From Pseudoalteromonas sp. CO133X (GTDB lineage: Bacteria; Pseudomonadota; Gammaproteobacteria; Enterobacterales; Alteromonadaceae), in NCBI GenBank assembly GCA_004208945.1, contig SGPE01000008.1:1-64000 (forward strand): 64,000 bases of DNA. The letters run 5' to 3'. Both the position numbers and the translations under genes were made by a program. The notes under the pieces are model-generated. The model searched no databases. It was not told the DNA's origin and worked only from the letters and a program-made list of their open reading frames with translations. Shown in pieces: positions 54,362 through 64,000 of the stretch (positions are counted from its first letter, which is position 1; every line of letters starts with the position of its first letter).

Positions 54362-54879
54362 GGCTGGCCTTTATCATCTTTTTTATTATCAACAGGCACT
54401 AAGATTGTATGCACGCGATCCGTTGAGTTTTCGTCTTTTTCAGCACTAATTAGCTGTTGTTCCATGTCATAAGTTATACTTTTTGCGCTGACTTTTTGTC
54501 CTGCTTGTGTCACTTGCGCATCGCCAACTAATGTGAGTAAACGCTTTGCTACATCGTAACGAACTTCGTCTGCGCTAGCGCTCATAACCGTGCCATCTTC
54601 TTGTTTTTCTTCAAAGTAGGCTGGCTTACCTGTGGCAATGATAAGTGAAACAGTACCATCAACTTCACCTGCATGTGCTTCTAGGCGATCTGCGGTAATA
54701 CGTCGATTACCATGGGTTATTTCTACATTTTCTTCAAAAATCCCTACACCATTTTTTAACTGACCTACTTGGCGATCTGAGCTAATGCTGATAGGAGTAC
54801 CCGCTTGGTCTGCAGCAGCGCTTGAAAACGCAATCAATAAGCTTGGGATTAGAAGTAATTTTTTAAGTTTATTGGTCAT
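54358..54879 (-). CDS. lptA: LPS transport periplasmic protein LptA
   Basis: 173 residues with signal peptide ([19 protein letters not shown]) and an OstA/LptA beta-jellyroll: [27 protein letters not shown]. It bridges LptC to LptD. It overlaps lptC by 11 bp. Confidence 0.94.
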   Translation of the reverse strand: MTNKLKKLLLIPSLLIAFSSAAADQAGTPISISSDRQVGQLKNGVGIFEENVEITHGNRRITADRLEAHAGEVDGTVSLIIATGKPAYFEEKQEDGTVMSASADEVRYDVAKRLLTLVGDAQVTQAGQKVSAKSITYDMEQQLISAEKDENSTDRVHTILVPVDNKKDDKGQP

Positions 54880-55423
54880 AGTATATGGTTCGTGTATGGT
54901 TAGTTAACTCGACGATTTCGGCTTTTAAATCGGCTTTTAAACCTTTACCGGTAATCTTTAAGTTTGGGCCTGTTAATGTAACAGGTTGTTTTGAGTACAT
55001 GGTCATTTTTTCAATATCGACATTGATATTTTCTGCGTTGATATCTTCAATCATGCCATTATGAGTTAGGTTTTTTGCAACAACGTCACCTTCAAAAATG
55101 AGTTGATCGTTTTCGTACAAGGTAGCCTCTTTTGCTTTTACCTGCCAAACCTGTTGATCCCCATAAATGGTAAAAATAGGCTGTTCAAAAAAAGTAAATC
55201 CTAATTGCTGGTATAGCTCCATTTTAGCCGCAGCGACTTTATGGCTGATGTTACCTTGCTCATCATACGCAGTTTGCTTTAGCGCAATGGCGGTGTAATC
55301 CGGTGTTGCGATTATCTCGTCTTCACTGTTTATTGCGCCTGTTGGTTGGCTAAAGTACGGATACCATAACCAGATCATGCAACAAACAAAAACAATACTC
55401 AGTAAAATACGGGCTATATTCAT
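54869..55423 (-). CDS. lptC: LPS export protein LptC
   Basis: 184 residues with one N-terminal TM helix (ILLSIVFVCCMIWLWYP) and a jellyroll domain (QVWQVKAKEATLYENDQLIFEGDVVAKN). It overlaps kdsC by 4 bp. Confidence 0.93.
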   Translation of the reverse strand: MNIARILLSIVFVCCMIWLWYPYFSQPTGAINSEDEIIATPDYTAIALKQTAYDEQGNISHKVAAAKMELYQQLGFTFFEQPIFTIYGDQQVWQVKAKEATLYENDQLIFEGDVVAKNLTHNGMIEDINAENINVDIEKMTMYSKQPVTLTGPNLKITGKGLKADLKAEIVELTNHTRTIYYDQ

Positions 55424-55971
55424 GCGCTGGTTCCATCAGTTGTTAACGCTTTCGCGTTTTCCAGCATTAATAAATCAGTCAGCTCTCGCACAGCACCAAA
55501 CCCTCCGGGTAACATGGTAGTGTAATGAGCGAGTCTTTTTATAAGTGGGTGAGCATCGTTTACAGCAACGGCAAAGCCTACCTTTTCCATGACGGGTAAA
55601 TCAGGACCATCATCCCCGATATAAGCTATTTGCTCATCGGTCAAAGCCAGTTTGTCTTTTAATTCTTGATACGCAATAAGCTTGTTTTCTTGACCTTGAT
55701 AGATGTGTTGTACTGTTAGGCTAGTCATGCGTTGCTGAACTATTTGTGAATGTCGCCCTGTAATAACCGCAACCTCAAAGCCACTATTTATTAATGCTTT
55801 GATACCAAAGCCATCTTTGGTATTAAACGCTTTGAGTTCTTCACCGTTATTTCCTAAGTAAATACGGCCATCAGAGAAAACGCCATCAATATCGCAAATG
55901 AGTAGTTTTATTTTCTGAGCACGCTGGCTTACATCTGTGCTTAATGGCTGATAAAGTTCGGCAAACGTCAT
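55420..55971 (-). CDS. kdsC: 3-deoxy-D-manno-octulosonate 8-phosphate phosphatase KdsC
   Basis: 183 residues. HAD motif I KLLICDIDGVFSDGRIYLG, motif II VITGRHSQ, motif IV YIGDDGPDLPVM. It makes Kdo for LPS core. It lies 2 bp from kdsD. Confidence 0.95.
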   Translation of the reverse strand: MTFAELYQPLSTDVSQRAQKIKLLICDIDGVFSDGRIYLGNNGEELKAFNTKDGFGIKALINSGFEVAVITGRHSQIVQQRMTSLTVQHIYQGQENKLIAYQELKDKLALTDEQIAYIGDDGPDLPVMEKVGFAVAVNDAHPLIKRLAHYTTMLPGGFGAVRELTDLLMLENAKALTTDGTSA

Positions 55972-55973
55972 GT

Positions 55974-56945
55974 TTAAAGTACCCCTGCTTTTAAAAGGTC
56001 TTGCATATTAAGTGCGCCAATCGGTGTATTACTTTCATCTATTATTATTAAACCGTTAATGCGTTTTCGCTCCATAATATTCAATGCTTCCGCAGCGAGC
56101 ATATCTGCATGTGCGGTGGTGCATGAGCGTGTCATTACTTGGCTAATCGATGTGTTATGAATATCGACGCGTTGCTCTAAAATACGGCGTAAATCACCGT
56201 CAGTAAACAGACCAGCAAGCTTTTTATTTTCATCGACAATGGCTGTCATACCAAGGCCTTTGGCTGACATTTCTATTAGTGCATCTTTAACACTTTGGGA
56301 TTCGGTAACGATAGGCGTAGCACTGCCAGTATGCATGACGTCTTCAAGGCTCAGTAATAAGCGCTTACCTAGGCTCCCCCCAGGGTGAGATAAAGCAAAG
56401 TCATCGGCAGTAAAACCGCGCGCTTCGAGTAGGGCAACGGCTATCGCATCGCCCATGACTAATGTCGCAGTGGTGCTGGCAGTAGGGGCGAGGCCCAATG
56501 GACACGCTTCTTGGCTAACTTTGATGCACACATGGACATCCGATAGCTTCCCCATAGTTGAGTTAGGGTTACCTGTTAGAGATATCATTTTTGCGCCAAT
56601 ACGTTTAATAACAGGAATAATACCAAGCACTTCACTGGTTTCACCTGAATTTGAAATGCACATCACAACATCTTCACGTGTGATCATACCTAAGTCACCA
56701 TGACTCGCTTCACCTGGGTGAACAAAAAATGCAGGGGTGCCTGTACTTGCTAATGTAGCGGCTATTTTGTTGCCGATATGGCCTGATTTACCCATACCTA
56801 TGACAATAATACGCCCTGTGCAATGAAACATTAATTGGCAGGCATGTTCGAAATCAGCATTGATATACTGTTCAATTTCTCTTAATGCTTGCGCTTCAAC
56901 TTCAAGAACTCGCTTACCTTGGGCAATAAAGCTTTGCTGCGTCAT
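55974..56945 (-). CDS. kdsD: D-arabinose 5-phosphate isomerase KdsD
   Basis: 323 residues: SIS domain (IVIGMGKSGHIGNKIAATLASTGTPAFF, EASHGDLGMI) and two CBS domains after about residue 205. It supplies arabinose-5-phosphate for Kdo. It is 3 bp downstream of yrbG. Confidence 0.95.
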   Translation of the reverse strand: MTQQSFIAQGKRVLEVEAQALREIEQYINADFEHACQLMFHCTGRIIVIGMGKSGHIGNKIAATLASTGTPAFFVHPGEASHGDLGMITREDVVMCISNSGETSEVLGIIPVIKRIGAKMISLTGNPNSTMGKLSDVHVCIKVSQEACPLGLAPTASTTATLVMGDAIAVALLEARGFTADDFALSHPGGSLGKRLLLSLEDVMHTGSATPIVTESQSVKDALIEMSAKGLGMTAIVDENKKLAGLFTDGDLRRILEQRVDIHNTSISQVMTRSCTTAHADMLAAEALNIMERKRINGLIIIDESNTPIGALNMQDLLKAGVL

Positions 56946-56948
56946 TTG

Positions 56949-57920
56949 TTATCCTATTTGGCTGAAAATATAGCCTTGGTATGCAATAAATGCGACTAAC
57001 AATAAACCACCTTCGATTCTATTGATACGACGAGCACCTCTTAAGTTCAATGACATGGCGATTAAAGCAATGGTTGCGCCAATCATAATCAAAGCATCTC
57101 GGTTTGCCGCTGAAGGATCGATGATTGATGGGTTGATAATTCCTGCTAGGGGCAATACTGCCAACAGATTGAATAAGTTCGAGCCAACAATATTACCTAA
57201 GGCTAAATCATCCTCATTCTTTAGTACACCGGCAATACAGGCTGCTAGTTCAGGTAAACTGGTGCCGATAGCAATGATGGTTAATCCAATCACCAAGTCG
57301 CTTAAGCCAAAGTATTTTGCAATATCTACTGCCGAGCCAACCAGAAAGTGTGAACTGATAGGAAGAAGGATCATACCCACAACAAGCCAAAACAAAGCTG
57401 AGCCTGTAGAAACATTATCCGGGATATCTTCACATGCTTCAGAGACGAAAGGGTCATCCGCTTGGTTTTTATCCCTTAAAGAAATAATAACTAAGCCTAC
57501 AAGGAAAACAATAAAGCCAACAAATAGCGCAATACCTTCACCAAATGAAAAGAAGTTATCAGAGAATATATACCAAGAAGCAACTGACACTAAGAGTACT
57601 AACGGCATCTCACGTTTGAGTGTTGTAGAAGAGACAGATAAAGGTCTTAATAGTGCAGTAATGCCTAATACTAGTAGGATGTTAGTAATATTAGAGCCAA
57701 CAGCATTACCTACAGCGGTATCTGTTTTGCCTGCAAGGGCTGCTGATGCTGATACCATCATTTCTGGTGCCGATGAACCCATGGCAACAACCGTAAGGCC
57801 AATGATTAGGGTTGGGATCCCCATGTTTTTTGCCAGTGCCGCTGCCCCGTAAACAAAACGGTCTGCACTCCATACAAGTGCGGCAAAACCAATAATTAAA
57901 ATGACAAAAGAAGTCACCAT
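56949..57920 (-). CDS. yrbG: Calcium/sodium antiporter, YrbG family
   Basis: 323 residues with ten or so hydrophobic segments and two alpha-repeats: VVAMGSSAPEMMVSASAAL...NAVGSNITNILLVLG and AIGTSLPELAACIAG...GNIVGSNLFNLLAVL, the ion-binding signatures. Divergent from mlaF. Confidence 0.94.
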   Translation of the reverse strand: MVTSFVILIIGFAALVWSADRFVYGAAALAKNMGIPTLIIGLTVVAMGSSAPEMMVSASAALAGKTDTAVGNAVGSNITNILLVLGITALLRPLSVSSTTLKREMPLVLLVSVASWYIFSDNFFSFGEGIALFVGFIVFLVGLVIISLRDKNQADDPFVSEACEDIPDNVSTGSALFWLVVGMILLPISSHFLVGSAVDIAKYFGLSDLVIGLTIIAIGTSLPELAACIAGVLKNEDDLALGNIVGSNLFNLLAVLPLAGIINPSIIDPSAANRDALIMIGATIALIAMSLNLRGARRINRIEGGLLLVAFIAYQGYIFSQIG

Positions 57921-58165
57921 TTTTATACGCCAATATTACTTAAACAGATGACTGCAAATAGTAACAAAAGCAAACCTGAAAGTATAAGTAAAAGAATAGA
58001 CTGAATGTTTTAAATGGGTGTTTTTGGAAACTAAATTTAAGCGTGTATTAAGTTCGACATTTCTAACATAGATTATTTCGATAGAAAATATTACAAAATT
58101 TTACGATTTGTTTTTTCCATCTTGACTAAAAAACCCTTAAAATGGCAAAACTAGTGAAAAAAGTT

Positions 58166-58984
58166 ATGGAGAGCGACTTGTCGCAATCAATAGTAGAAAT
58201 CAAGGATGTAACCTTTTCACGGGGCGATAGAATCATATATAAAAATATGACTTTTAACATTCCGAAAGGCAAAATCACCGCTATTATGGGACCAAGCGGC
58301 ATTGGTAAAACCACCATGTTACGCTTAATCGGTGGCCAACTTAAGCCTGACTCGGGTGACATTTTGTTCGAAGGGCAGAGTATCCCTAGTATGTCACGCA
58401 AGGCACTTTATGCTGCCCGTACAAAAATGAGCATGTTATTTCAAAGTGGCGCTTTGTTCACTGATATGACTGTATTTGATAACATTGCTTTTCCTTTACG
58501 TGAACACACGCAACTCAGTGAAGACTTAATTCGTCTTGTCGTGTTAATGAAATTACAAGCCGTTGGTTTACGTGGTGCGCAAGATTTGATGCCATCTGAA
58601 TTATCGGGTGGTATGGCAAGACGTGCTGCACTGGCACGCTCTATTGCACTTGATCCTGAACTCATTATGTATGATGAGCCTTTTGCTGGCCAAGATCCTA
58701 TTTCGATGGGGGTGTTAGTGAAACTCATAAAATCACTTAATCAGGTGCTCGGTTTATCCTCTTTAATTGTTACCCATGATGTCACTGAAGTTTTAAGCAT
58801 TGCAGACCATGTTATTATAATTGCTGAACAAGGGGTGATAGGCGAAGGCTCCCCTGAGCAAATGCAGAACCACGAGTCTGAATTAGTACAACAATTCTTA
58901 AAAGGTTTGTCTGATGGCCCCGTGCCTTTTCATTACCCAGCTCCTGAATACAGTGAAGAGTTATTAGGAGTGCGCAATGTTTGA
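58166..58984 (+). CDS. mlaF: Phospholipid ABC transporter ATPase MlaF
   Basis: 272 residues from ATG 58166 (the alternative 58142 adds 8; neither has a clear ribosome site, and the E. coli length favours 58166). Walker [35 protein letters not shown], Walker [13 protein letters not shown]. It overlaps mlaE by 8 bp. Confidence 0.94.
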   Translation: MESDLSQSIVEIKDVTFSRGDRIIYKNMTFNIPKGKITAIMGPSGIGKTTMLRLIGGQLKPDSGDILFEGQSIPSMSRKALYAARTKMSMLFQSGALFTDMTVFDNIAFPLREHTQLSEDLIRLVVLMKLQAVGLRGAQDLMPSELSGGMARRAALARSIALDPELIMYDEPFAGQDPISMGVLVKLIKSLNQVLGLSSLIVTHDVTEVLSIADHVIIIAEQGVIGEGSPEQMQNHESELVQQFLKGLSDGPVPFHYPAPEYSEELLGVRNV

Positions 58985-59756
58985 TCTTTTGCAAAAGCTA
59001 GGACATAAAACCTTAGGGCGTTTTGCTGCACTGGGTCGTTCTACACAAATGTTATTTGGCGCCTTAGTTAACAAGCCGAACTTTAAAAAGGGCACACCTT
59101 TACTTATACGCCAGTTGTATATGGTGGGGTCGCAATCGCTGCTTATTATTATGGTGTCAGGCTTATTCATAGGTATGGTACTTGCGCTCCAAGGCTACAC
59201 AGTATTAGTTGGTTATGGTGCCGAGGACAGTTTAGGTCCATTGGTTGCACTTAGTTTATTGCGTGAGCTTGGGCCTGTGGTTACAGCACTGCTTTTTGCT
59301 GGTCGAGCGGGAAGTGCTTTAACGGCGGAAATCGGTTTAATGAAAGCAACCGAGCAACTATCGAGTCTAGAGATGATGGCAATTGATCCGCTCAAGCGAA
59401 TTATTGCGCCTCGATTCTGGGCTGGTTTCATTAGCATGCCAATATTGGCACTTATCTTTTCTGCGGTAGCTATTATAGGCGCTCATTTAGTGGGTGTTGA
59501 TTGGCTTGGTGTTGACTCAGGGAGCTTCTGGTCAATCATGCAATCGCAGGTGTCGTTCCAACAAGATATAGTAAACGGCATGATTAAAAGTTTTGTTTTT
59601 GCCATGATCGTGACTTGGATTGCTCTTTATAAAGGGTATGACTGTATCCCAACCTCAGAAGGGATAAGTAAAGCCACAACAGAAACCGTTGTGCACTCGT
59701 CACTGGCAGTATTAGGTTTTGACTTTATTTTAACAGCGGTAATGTTTACCAGCTAA
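58977..59756 (+). CDS. mlaE: Lipid asymmetry maintenance ABC permease MlaE
   Basis: 259 residues, six or so TM segments. [23 protein letters not shown] [40 protein letters not shown] and [22 protein letters not shown] are the MlaE permease signatures. Confidence 0.95.
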   Translation: MFDLLQKLGHKTLGRFAALGRSTQMLFGALVNKPNFKKGTPLLIRQLYMVGSQSLLIIMVSGLFIGMVLALQGYTVLVGYGAEDSLGPLVALSLLRELGPVVTALLFAGRAGSALTAEIGLMKATEQLSSLEMMAIDPLKRIIAPRFWAGFISMPILALIFSAVAIIGAHLVGVDWLGVDSGSFWSIMQSQVSFQQDIVNGMIKSFVFAMIVTWIALYKGYDCIPTSEGISKATTETVVHSSLAVLGFDFILTAVMFTS

Positions 59757-59769
59757 TTAGGGTATAAAG

Positions 59770-60318
59770 ATGAATTCACGGAAATTAGAAATTTTAGTTG
59801 GCTTTTTTGTAGCCCTTGGTATTGCTGCATTTGCGCTATTAGCATTTAAAGTCGCCAATGCGGGGATCAGCGGCAGTGGTGAGACCTACCAGCTTAATGC
59901 AAAGTTTGAAAATATTGGCTCTTTAAAAGCGCGTGCGCCAATTAAAGTGGGGGGGGTTGTTGTGGGCCGTGTCGAGTCTATCTCAATTCATCCTAAAGAA
60001 TTTGTTCCTGTGGTTAACATGGCTATTGATGCGAACTATTTATGTAAGTTTTCGGACACGACATCAATCTCTATTTTAACGTCAGGTATTTTGGGTGAGC
60101 AATATTTAGGTATTAATCCTGTTATTGCGCCACAGTCAGCTGAGCAACGTTGTATGGGAAGTGAAGTGACTGCCGATGAGCAAGATGCAGGCTTAGATGA
60201 ACTATTTGGTGTCGAGAGTAAAGCATTAGCTGATGGTGATTACATTACTGATACTAAATCAGCATTAGTACTTGAAGAGCTAATCGGTCAATTCTTATTC
60301 AACCAGGGTGGTGAGTAA
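59770..60318 (+). CDS. mlaD: Phospholipid transport protein MlaD (MCE domain)
   Basis: 182 residues. One TM helix (ILVGFFVALGIAAFALLAF) and one MCE domain with FENIGSLKARAPIKVGGVVVGRVESI. It forms a hexamer in the inner membrane complex. Confidence 0.95.
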   Translation: MNSRKLEILVGFFVALGIAAFALLAFKVANAGISGSGETYQLNAKFENIGSLKARAPIKVGGVVVGRVESISIHPKEFVPVVNMAIDANYLCKFSDTTSISILTSGILGEQYLGINPVIAPQSAEQRCMGSEVTADEQDAGLDELFGVESKALADGDYITDTKSALVLEELIGQFLFNQGGE

Positions 60319-60320
60319 TT

Positions 60321-60998
60321 ATGTTTAAGAAATTTTTGTTATGTTTAAGTGCTGTATGTGCACTAAGTGCCAACGCGGCTGAACCAACCGCCGATTTAAA
60401 AGATCCATATAAAATGGTGCGTGAAGTGTCTGACAATACATTCGCACGTATTACTAAAGATCAGCCATTAATTGCCAAAGACAAAGAGCACTTGCGTGTT
60501 ATCGTTGAAGAAGAGTTGATGCCATACATTGATTATAAATACGCAGCGCTTCGTGTTTTGGGTAATCATGTTTCAAAAGTAAGAGCAATCGAGGATAAGG
60601 CTGAAAAAGAAAAAGCAATTAAAGAGTTACAGCGCTTTATTGACGTGTTTCAAAAGTATTTAATTGCGACGTATGCAGGTGTATTCACACAATATACCAA
60701 TCAAAGTGTAGAGTTTGGCCCTGCTCAGCCTTTTAAAGGTCAAGACGTTGTTTTAGTTAAGACAAAAATTGTTGAGTCGGGCAAACCTGATATCAAAATT
60801 GATTTTAAAGTACGTGAAGATCGTGATGGTGATTGGCGCGCTTACGATATGATTGCAGAAGGGATCAGTTTACTGGATGCAAAGCAAAGTGAGTTTCAAG
60901 GTATCTTACGTCAGCAAGGTATTGAGCATGTGAGTGACTTACTAGAGCAAAAGAGCCAACTGCCAGTGCAATTTAGAGGTGAAGGTGGGAATGAGTAA
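60321..60998 (+). CDS. mlaC: Periplasmic phospholipid-binding protein MlaC
   Basis: 225 residues with signal peptide (FLLCLSAVCALSANA). YIDYKYAALRVLG and YAGVFTQYTNQSVEF are the MlaC lipid-binding signatures. It shuttles lipid between OM MlaA and MlaFEDB. Confidence 0.94.
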   Translation: MFKKFLLCLSAVCALSANAAEPTADLKDPYKMVREVSDNTFARITKDQPLIAKDKEHLRVIVEEELMPYIDYKYAALRVLGNHVSKVRAIEDKAEKEKAIKELQRFIDVFQKYLIATYAGVFTQYTNQSVEFGPAQPFKGQDVVLVKTKIVESGKPDIKIDFKVREDRDGDWRAYDMIAEGISLLDAKQSEFQGILRQQGIEHVSDLLEQKSQLPVQFRGEGGNE

Positions 60999-61284
60999 AG
61001 TATCGATTACTCAACTCGACGATGACCAATTTCGAGTCAGCGGTGAACTGACTCGAAATTCGATCAGCCATGAACGACTTCTGAATATGAAGCCACAAAC
61101 TAAGCATAAAACATGGTATTTTGACCTTTCTGAGGTCTCTAGGGTTGACACGGCGGGCTTAGCTTGGTTAATTCATTCTTTCGCAGAATTAAAGCAGCAA
61201 GGTGTGCGCCTTGAGCTGAAAAACAGCCCTGATCAACTGCAGAAATTAATGCAATTAGGTCAGGTCACAAACCTTTTTGAGTGA
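60991..61284 (+). CDS. mlaB: MlaB, STAS-domain subunit
   Basis: 97 residues from ATG 60991, overlapping mla[31 protein letters not shown] is the STAS core. It stabilises MlaF. Confidence 0.9.
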   Translation: MSKVSITQLDDDQFRVSGELTRNSISHERLLNMKPQTKHKTWYFDLSEVSRVDTAGLAWLIHSFAELKQQGVRLELKNSPDQLQKLMQLGQVTNLFE

Positions 61285-61289
61285 GATTT

Positions 61290-61547
61290 ATGGAAACAAG
61301 CCAAGTCGAAACGTTATTACGCGACGAATTAAAATTAGATGAAGTAATTGTTAAAGCAAACGGTAGCCACTATGAAGTGATTGCTGTTGGTGAGTGTTTT
61401 GATGGTTTATCTCGCGTTAAAAAGCAGCAACTGGTATATGCTCCATTAATGGCGACTATCTCAGACGGTACCATCCACGCAGTGTCAATCAAAGCATTTA
61501 CACCAACAGAGTGGAAACGCGAACAAAAATTTATACTTCCACAATAG
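61290..61547 (+). CDS. ibaG: BolA-family acid-stress protein IbaG
   Basis: 85 residues from ATG 61290. [33 protein letters not shown] is the BolA fold, short IbaG/YrbA form between mlaB and murA, as in E. coli. Confidence 0.93.
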   Translation: METSQVETLLRDELKLDEVIVKANGSHYEVIAVGECFDGLSRVKKQQLVYAPLMATISDGTIHAVSIKAFTPTEWKREQKFILPQ

Positions 61548-62822
<1,275 letters not shown>

Positions 62823-62840
62823 TTAGAGAACGTTAAGTGT

Positions 62841-62873
62841 AAAAAAGGCCTAATACTAAGTTAGGCCTTTTTT
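62841..62873. terminator. Bidirectional terminator between murA and degS
   Basis: AAAAAAGGCCTAA and TTAGGCCTTTTTT with a 7-base loop: 13-bp stem with A and T runs on both sides between convergent genes. Confidence 0.92.
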
Positions 62874-62877
62874 GTGC

Positions 62878-63984
62878 TTATAATTTGGTTTCGAGTTCAG
62901 CAACTGTGACCATGATTTTCAATATTTTACCATCACGGTAGAGCTCAAATTCAATTTCTTTGCCTGGTTCGGTGTTCCCGATTTTTTCGAGAACCTGCTG
63001 TGGGTTAGCGACCGATAAGCCGGCGATCTTAATCACAATATCTTGCTCTTTAATACCCGCTTGCCAAGCAGGGCCTAGGGGATCGAGGTTATTAATACGC
63101 ATTCCAGTGACGGGTGTGTAGCTGTCACTCACATCTTTACCCGTGCTATCAACAGCCGTACCCGTAAAGCCAAGATAGCCTCTGACAACACGACCATGTT
63201 TAATCAGCTTGTCCATAATATCCTTTGCCAGTGAGTAGGGCACTGCAAAGAAAATACCTTGTATATCTAAATTTTCACGGGTTTTAAATTGTGCAGAAGT
63301 AATACCAACTAAATCACCCCGAGAATTAACTAATGCACCACCCGAGTTACCCACGTTTATTGCAGCGTCCATCTGGAGCAAGTTATTGTAAGGACTATCT
63401 GTAATTTTTTGTTTTCCTGTTGCGCTGATAATACCTTGAGTAATTGTTTGCCCTAAATTAAGTGGGTTACCAATCGCTAAAACAACATCACCAACGCGAG
63501 GCTTGAAGTCATCATTAATCGGGATAACAGGTAAATGATCAGAATTGATCTTTAATAAGGCCAAGTCTGTGATTGTATCAAAGCCAATTAACTGAACATC
63601 ATAGAAGCGACGACCATCAGTTAAAATAACAATGATTTGATCGGCATTATTAATGACATGGTAATTCGTTAAAATATACCCGTCTTGCGACATGATTACA
63701 CCAGAGCCAAGCTCTTGAATGGTATTTTGTCGCTTATAACGAGGTTGATTACTGATGCTCTCTGAAAAAATAGTCACTACCGAAGGAGCAGCACGATGGA
63801 CTGCGTCCGCAAAACTCATATGCTGAGTTGATATTGCATCCGGTAGGCTGACATTCGGAAACAGCGCCGCGCGCATCGTAGGACTGAGCAAAACGACTAA
63901 AAAGGCAATGCCTAAGCCTGTGAAAAGCGGTGGAAGAATAAATTTTAAAAGTTTAAGCACAGTATTCTTATTATCAGTGAGCAA
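62878..63984 (-). CDS. degS: Site-1 protease DegS
   Basis: 368 residues. One N-terminal TM (LPPLFTGLGIAFLVVLL), trypsin-like triad His in LTNYHVINNA, Asp in TDLALLKI, Ser in VGNSGGALVN, then one PDZ domain. It cleaves RseA to release sigma-E. The start is close to the window end. Confidence 0.93.
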   Translation of the reverse strand: MLTDNKNTVLKLLKFILPPLFTGLGIAFLVVLLSPTMRAALFPNVSLPDAISTQHMSFADAVHRAAPSVVTIFSESISNQPRYKRQNTIQELGSGVIMSQDGYILTNYHVINNADQIIVILTDGRRFYDVQLIGFDTITDLALLKINSDHLPVIPINDDFKPRVGDVVLAIGNPLNLGQTITQGIISATGKQKITDSPYNNLLQMDAAINVGNSGGALVNSRGDLVGITSAQFKTRENLDIQGIFFAVPYSLAKDIMDKLIKHGRVVRGYLGFTGTAVDSTGKDVSDSYTPVTGMRINNLDPLGPAWQAGIKEQDIVIKIAGLSVANPQQVLEKIGNTEPGKEIEFELYRDGKILKIMVTVAELETKL

Positions 63985-64000
63985 TCCCTTAATGATGGCA

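Noticed and set aside
57022..57852. 276-codon plus-strand frame opposite yrbG
   Set aside because: It is the antisense shadow of a clear membrane transporter gene; Ile/Pro/Ala/Ser-rich composition arises from complementing hydrophobic codons.

Overview
The window looks like a chromosome segment of a marine gammaproteobacterium close to Pseudoalteromonas. It is about 40% GC by eye and holds the gammaproteobacterial block rpoN-hpf-ptsN-rapZ-npr, the lptCAB/kdsCD genes facing mlaFEDCB-ibaG-murA-degS, and marine-type genes such as the DUF3369 REC-GGDEF-EAL protein and the TIGR04219 and TIGR03899 families. The genus is an inference from gene content; no database was searched.

Layout. (1) 1-3083 is host DNA: a tRNA-Gly missing one base at the window edge, yjbQ, cheX and zur on the minus strand, then marC and a lipoprotein. 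(2) 3116-37634 is a complete, apparently intact prophage of about 34.5 kb in the tRNA-dihydrouridine synthase gene dusA. The original dusA promoter and first codons are stranded at 3084-3152. A phage-supplied 5' end rebuilds a full dusA at 37543-38556. The two junctions share a 24-bp core. (3) 37635-48519 is host DNA: dusA, a psp operon with a sigma-54-like promoter, copper chaperone and envelope genes, a c-di-GMP phosphodiesterase and ygiQ. (4) 48560-64000 is host DNA: mgtE, the nitrogen PTS/rapZ/hpf/rpoN block, LPS export and Kdo genes, yrbG, and the divergent mla-ibaG-murA run, with degS converging at the edge.

The prophage is a temperate myovirus of the P2/HP1/K139 type. From the left it has a cargo zone at 3.3-8.0 kb. 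This holds a Panacea-domain protein overlapping a RelA/SpoT-domain synthetase (a likely toxSAS toxin-antitoxin or phage-defence pair), a small hydrophobic peptide and several membrane proteins. Next comes a switch region with an S24 repressor, a YdaS/Cro-like protein, a PrtN-like activator and operator-like repeats. A DNA methyltransferase, a HUH replication protein (GpA) and an Ogr/Delta late activator follow. Capsid genes Q and P run leftward, and O, N, M, L, R and S run rightward. The rest is tail sheath and tube, a lysis cassette, a tail chaperone with a -1 frameshift, tape measure, baseplate, fibres, hub and spike, then a membrane protein and the tyrosine integrase.

The points most worth a second look are the Panacea-RelA/SpoT pair with a 28-bp perfect palindrome inside the toxin's 5' coding region; a terminase small subunit gene with no ATG, GTG or TTG start before residue ~115, preceded in the other frame by an A-AAA-AAG slippery site; repeated AGGGTGACT boxes at both prophage ends; and a 10-bp tandem repeat shared, inverted, between 7.0 kb and the attR side.
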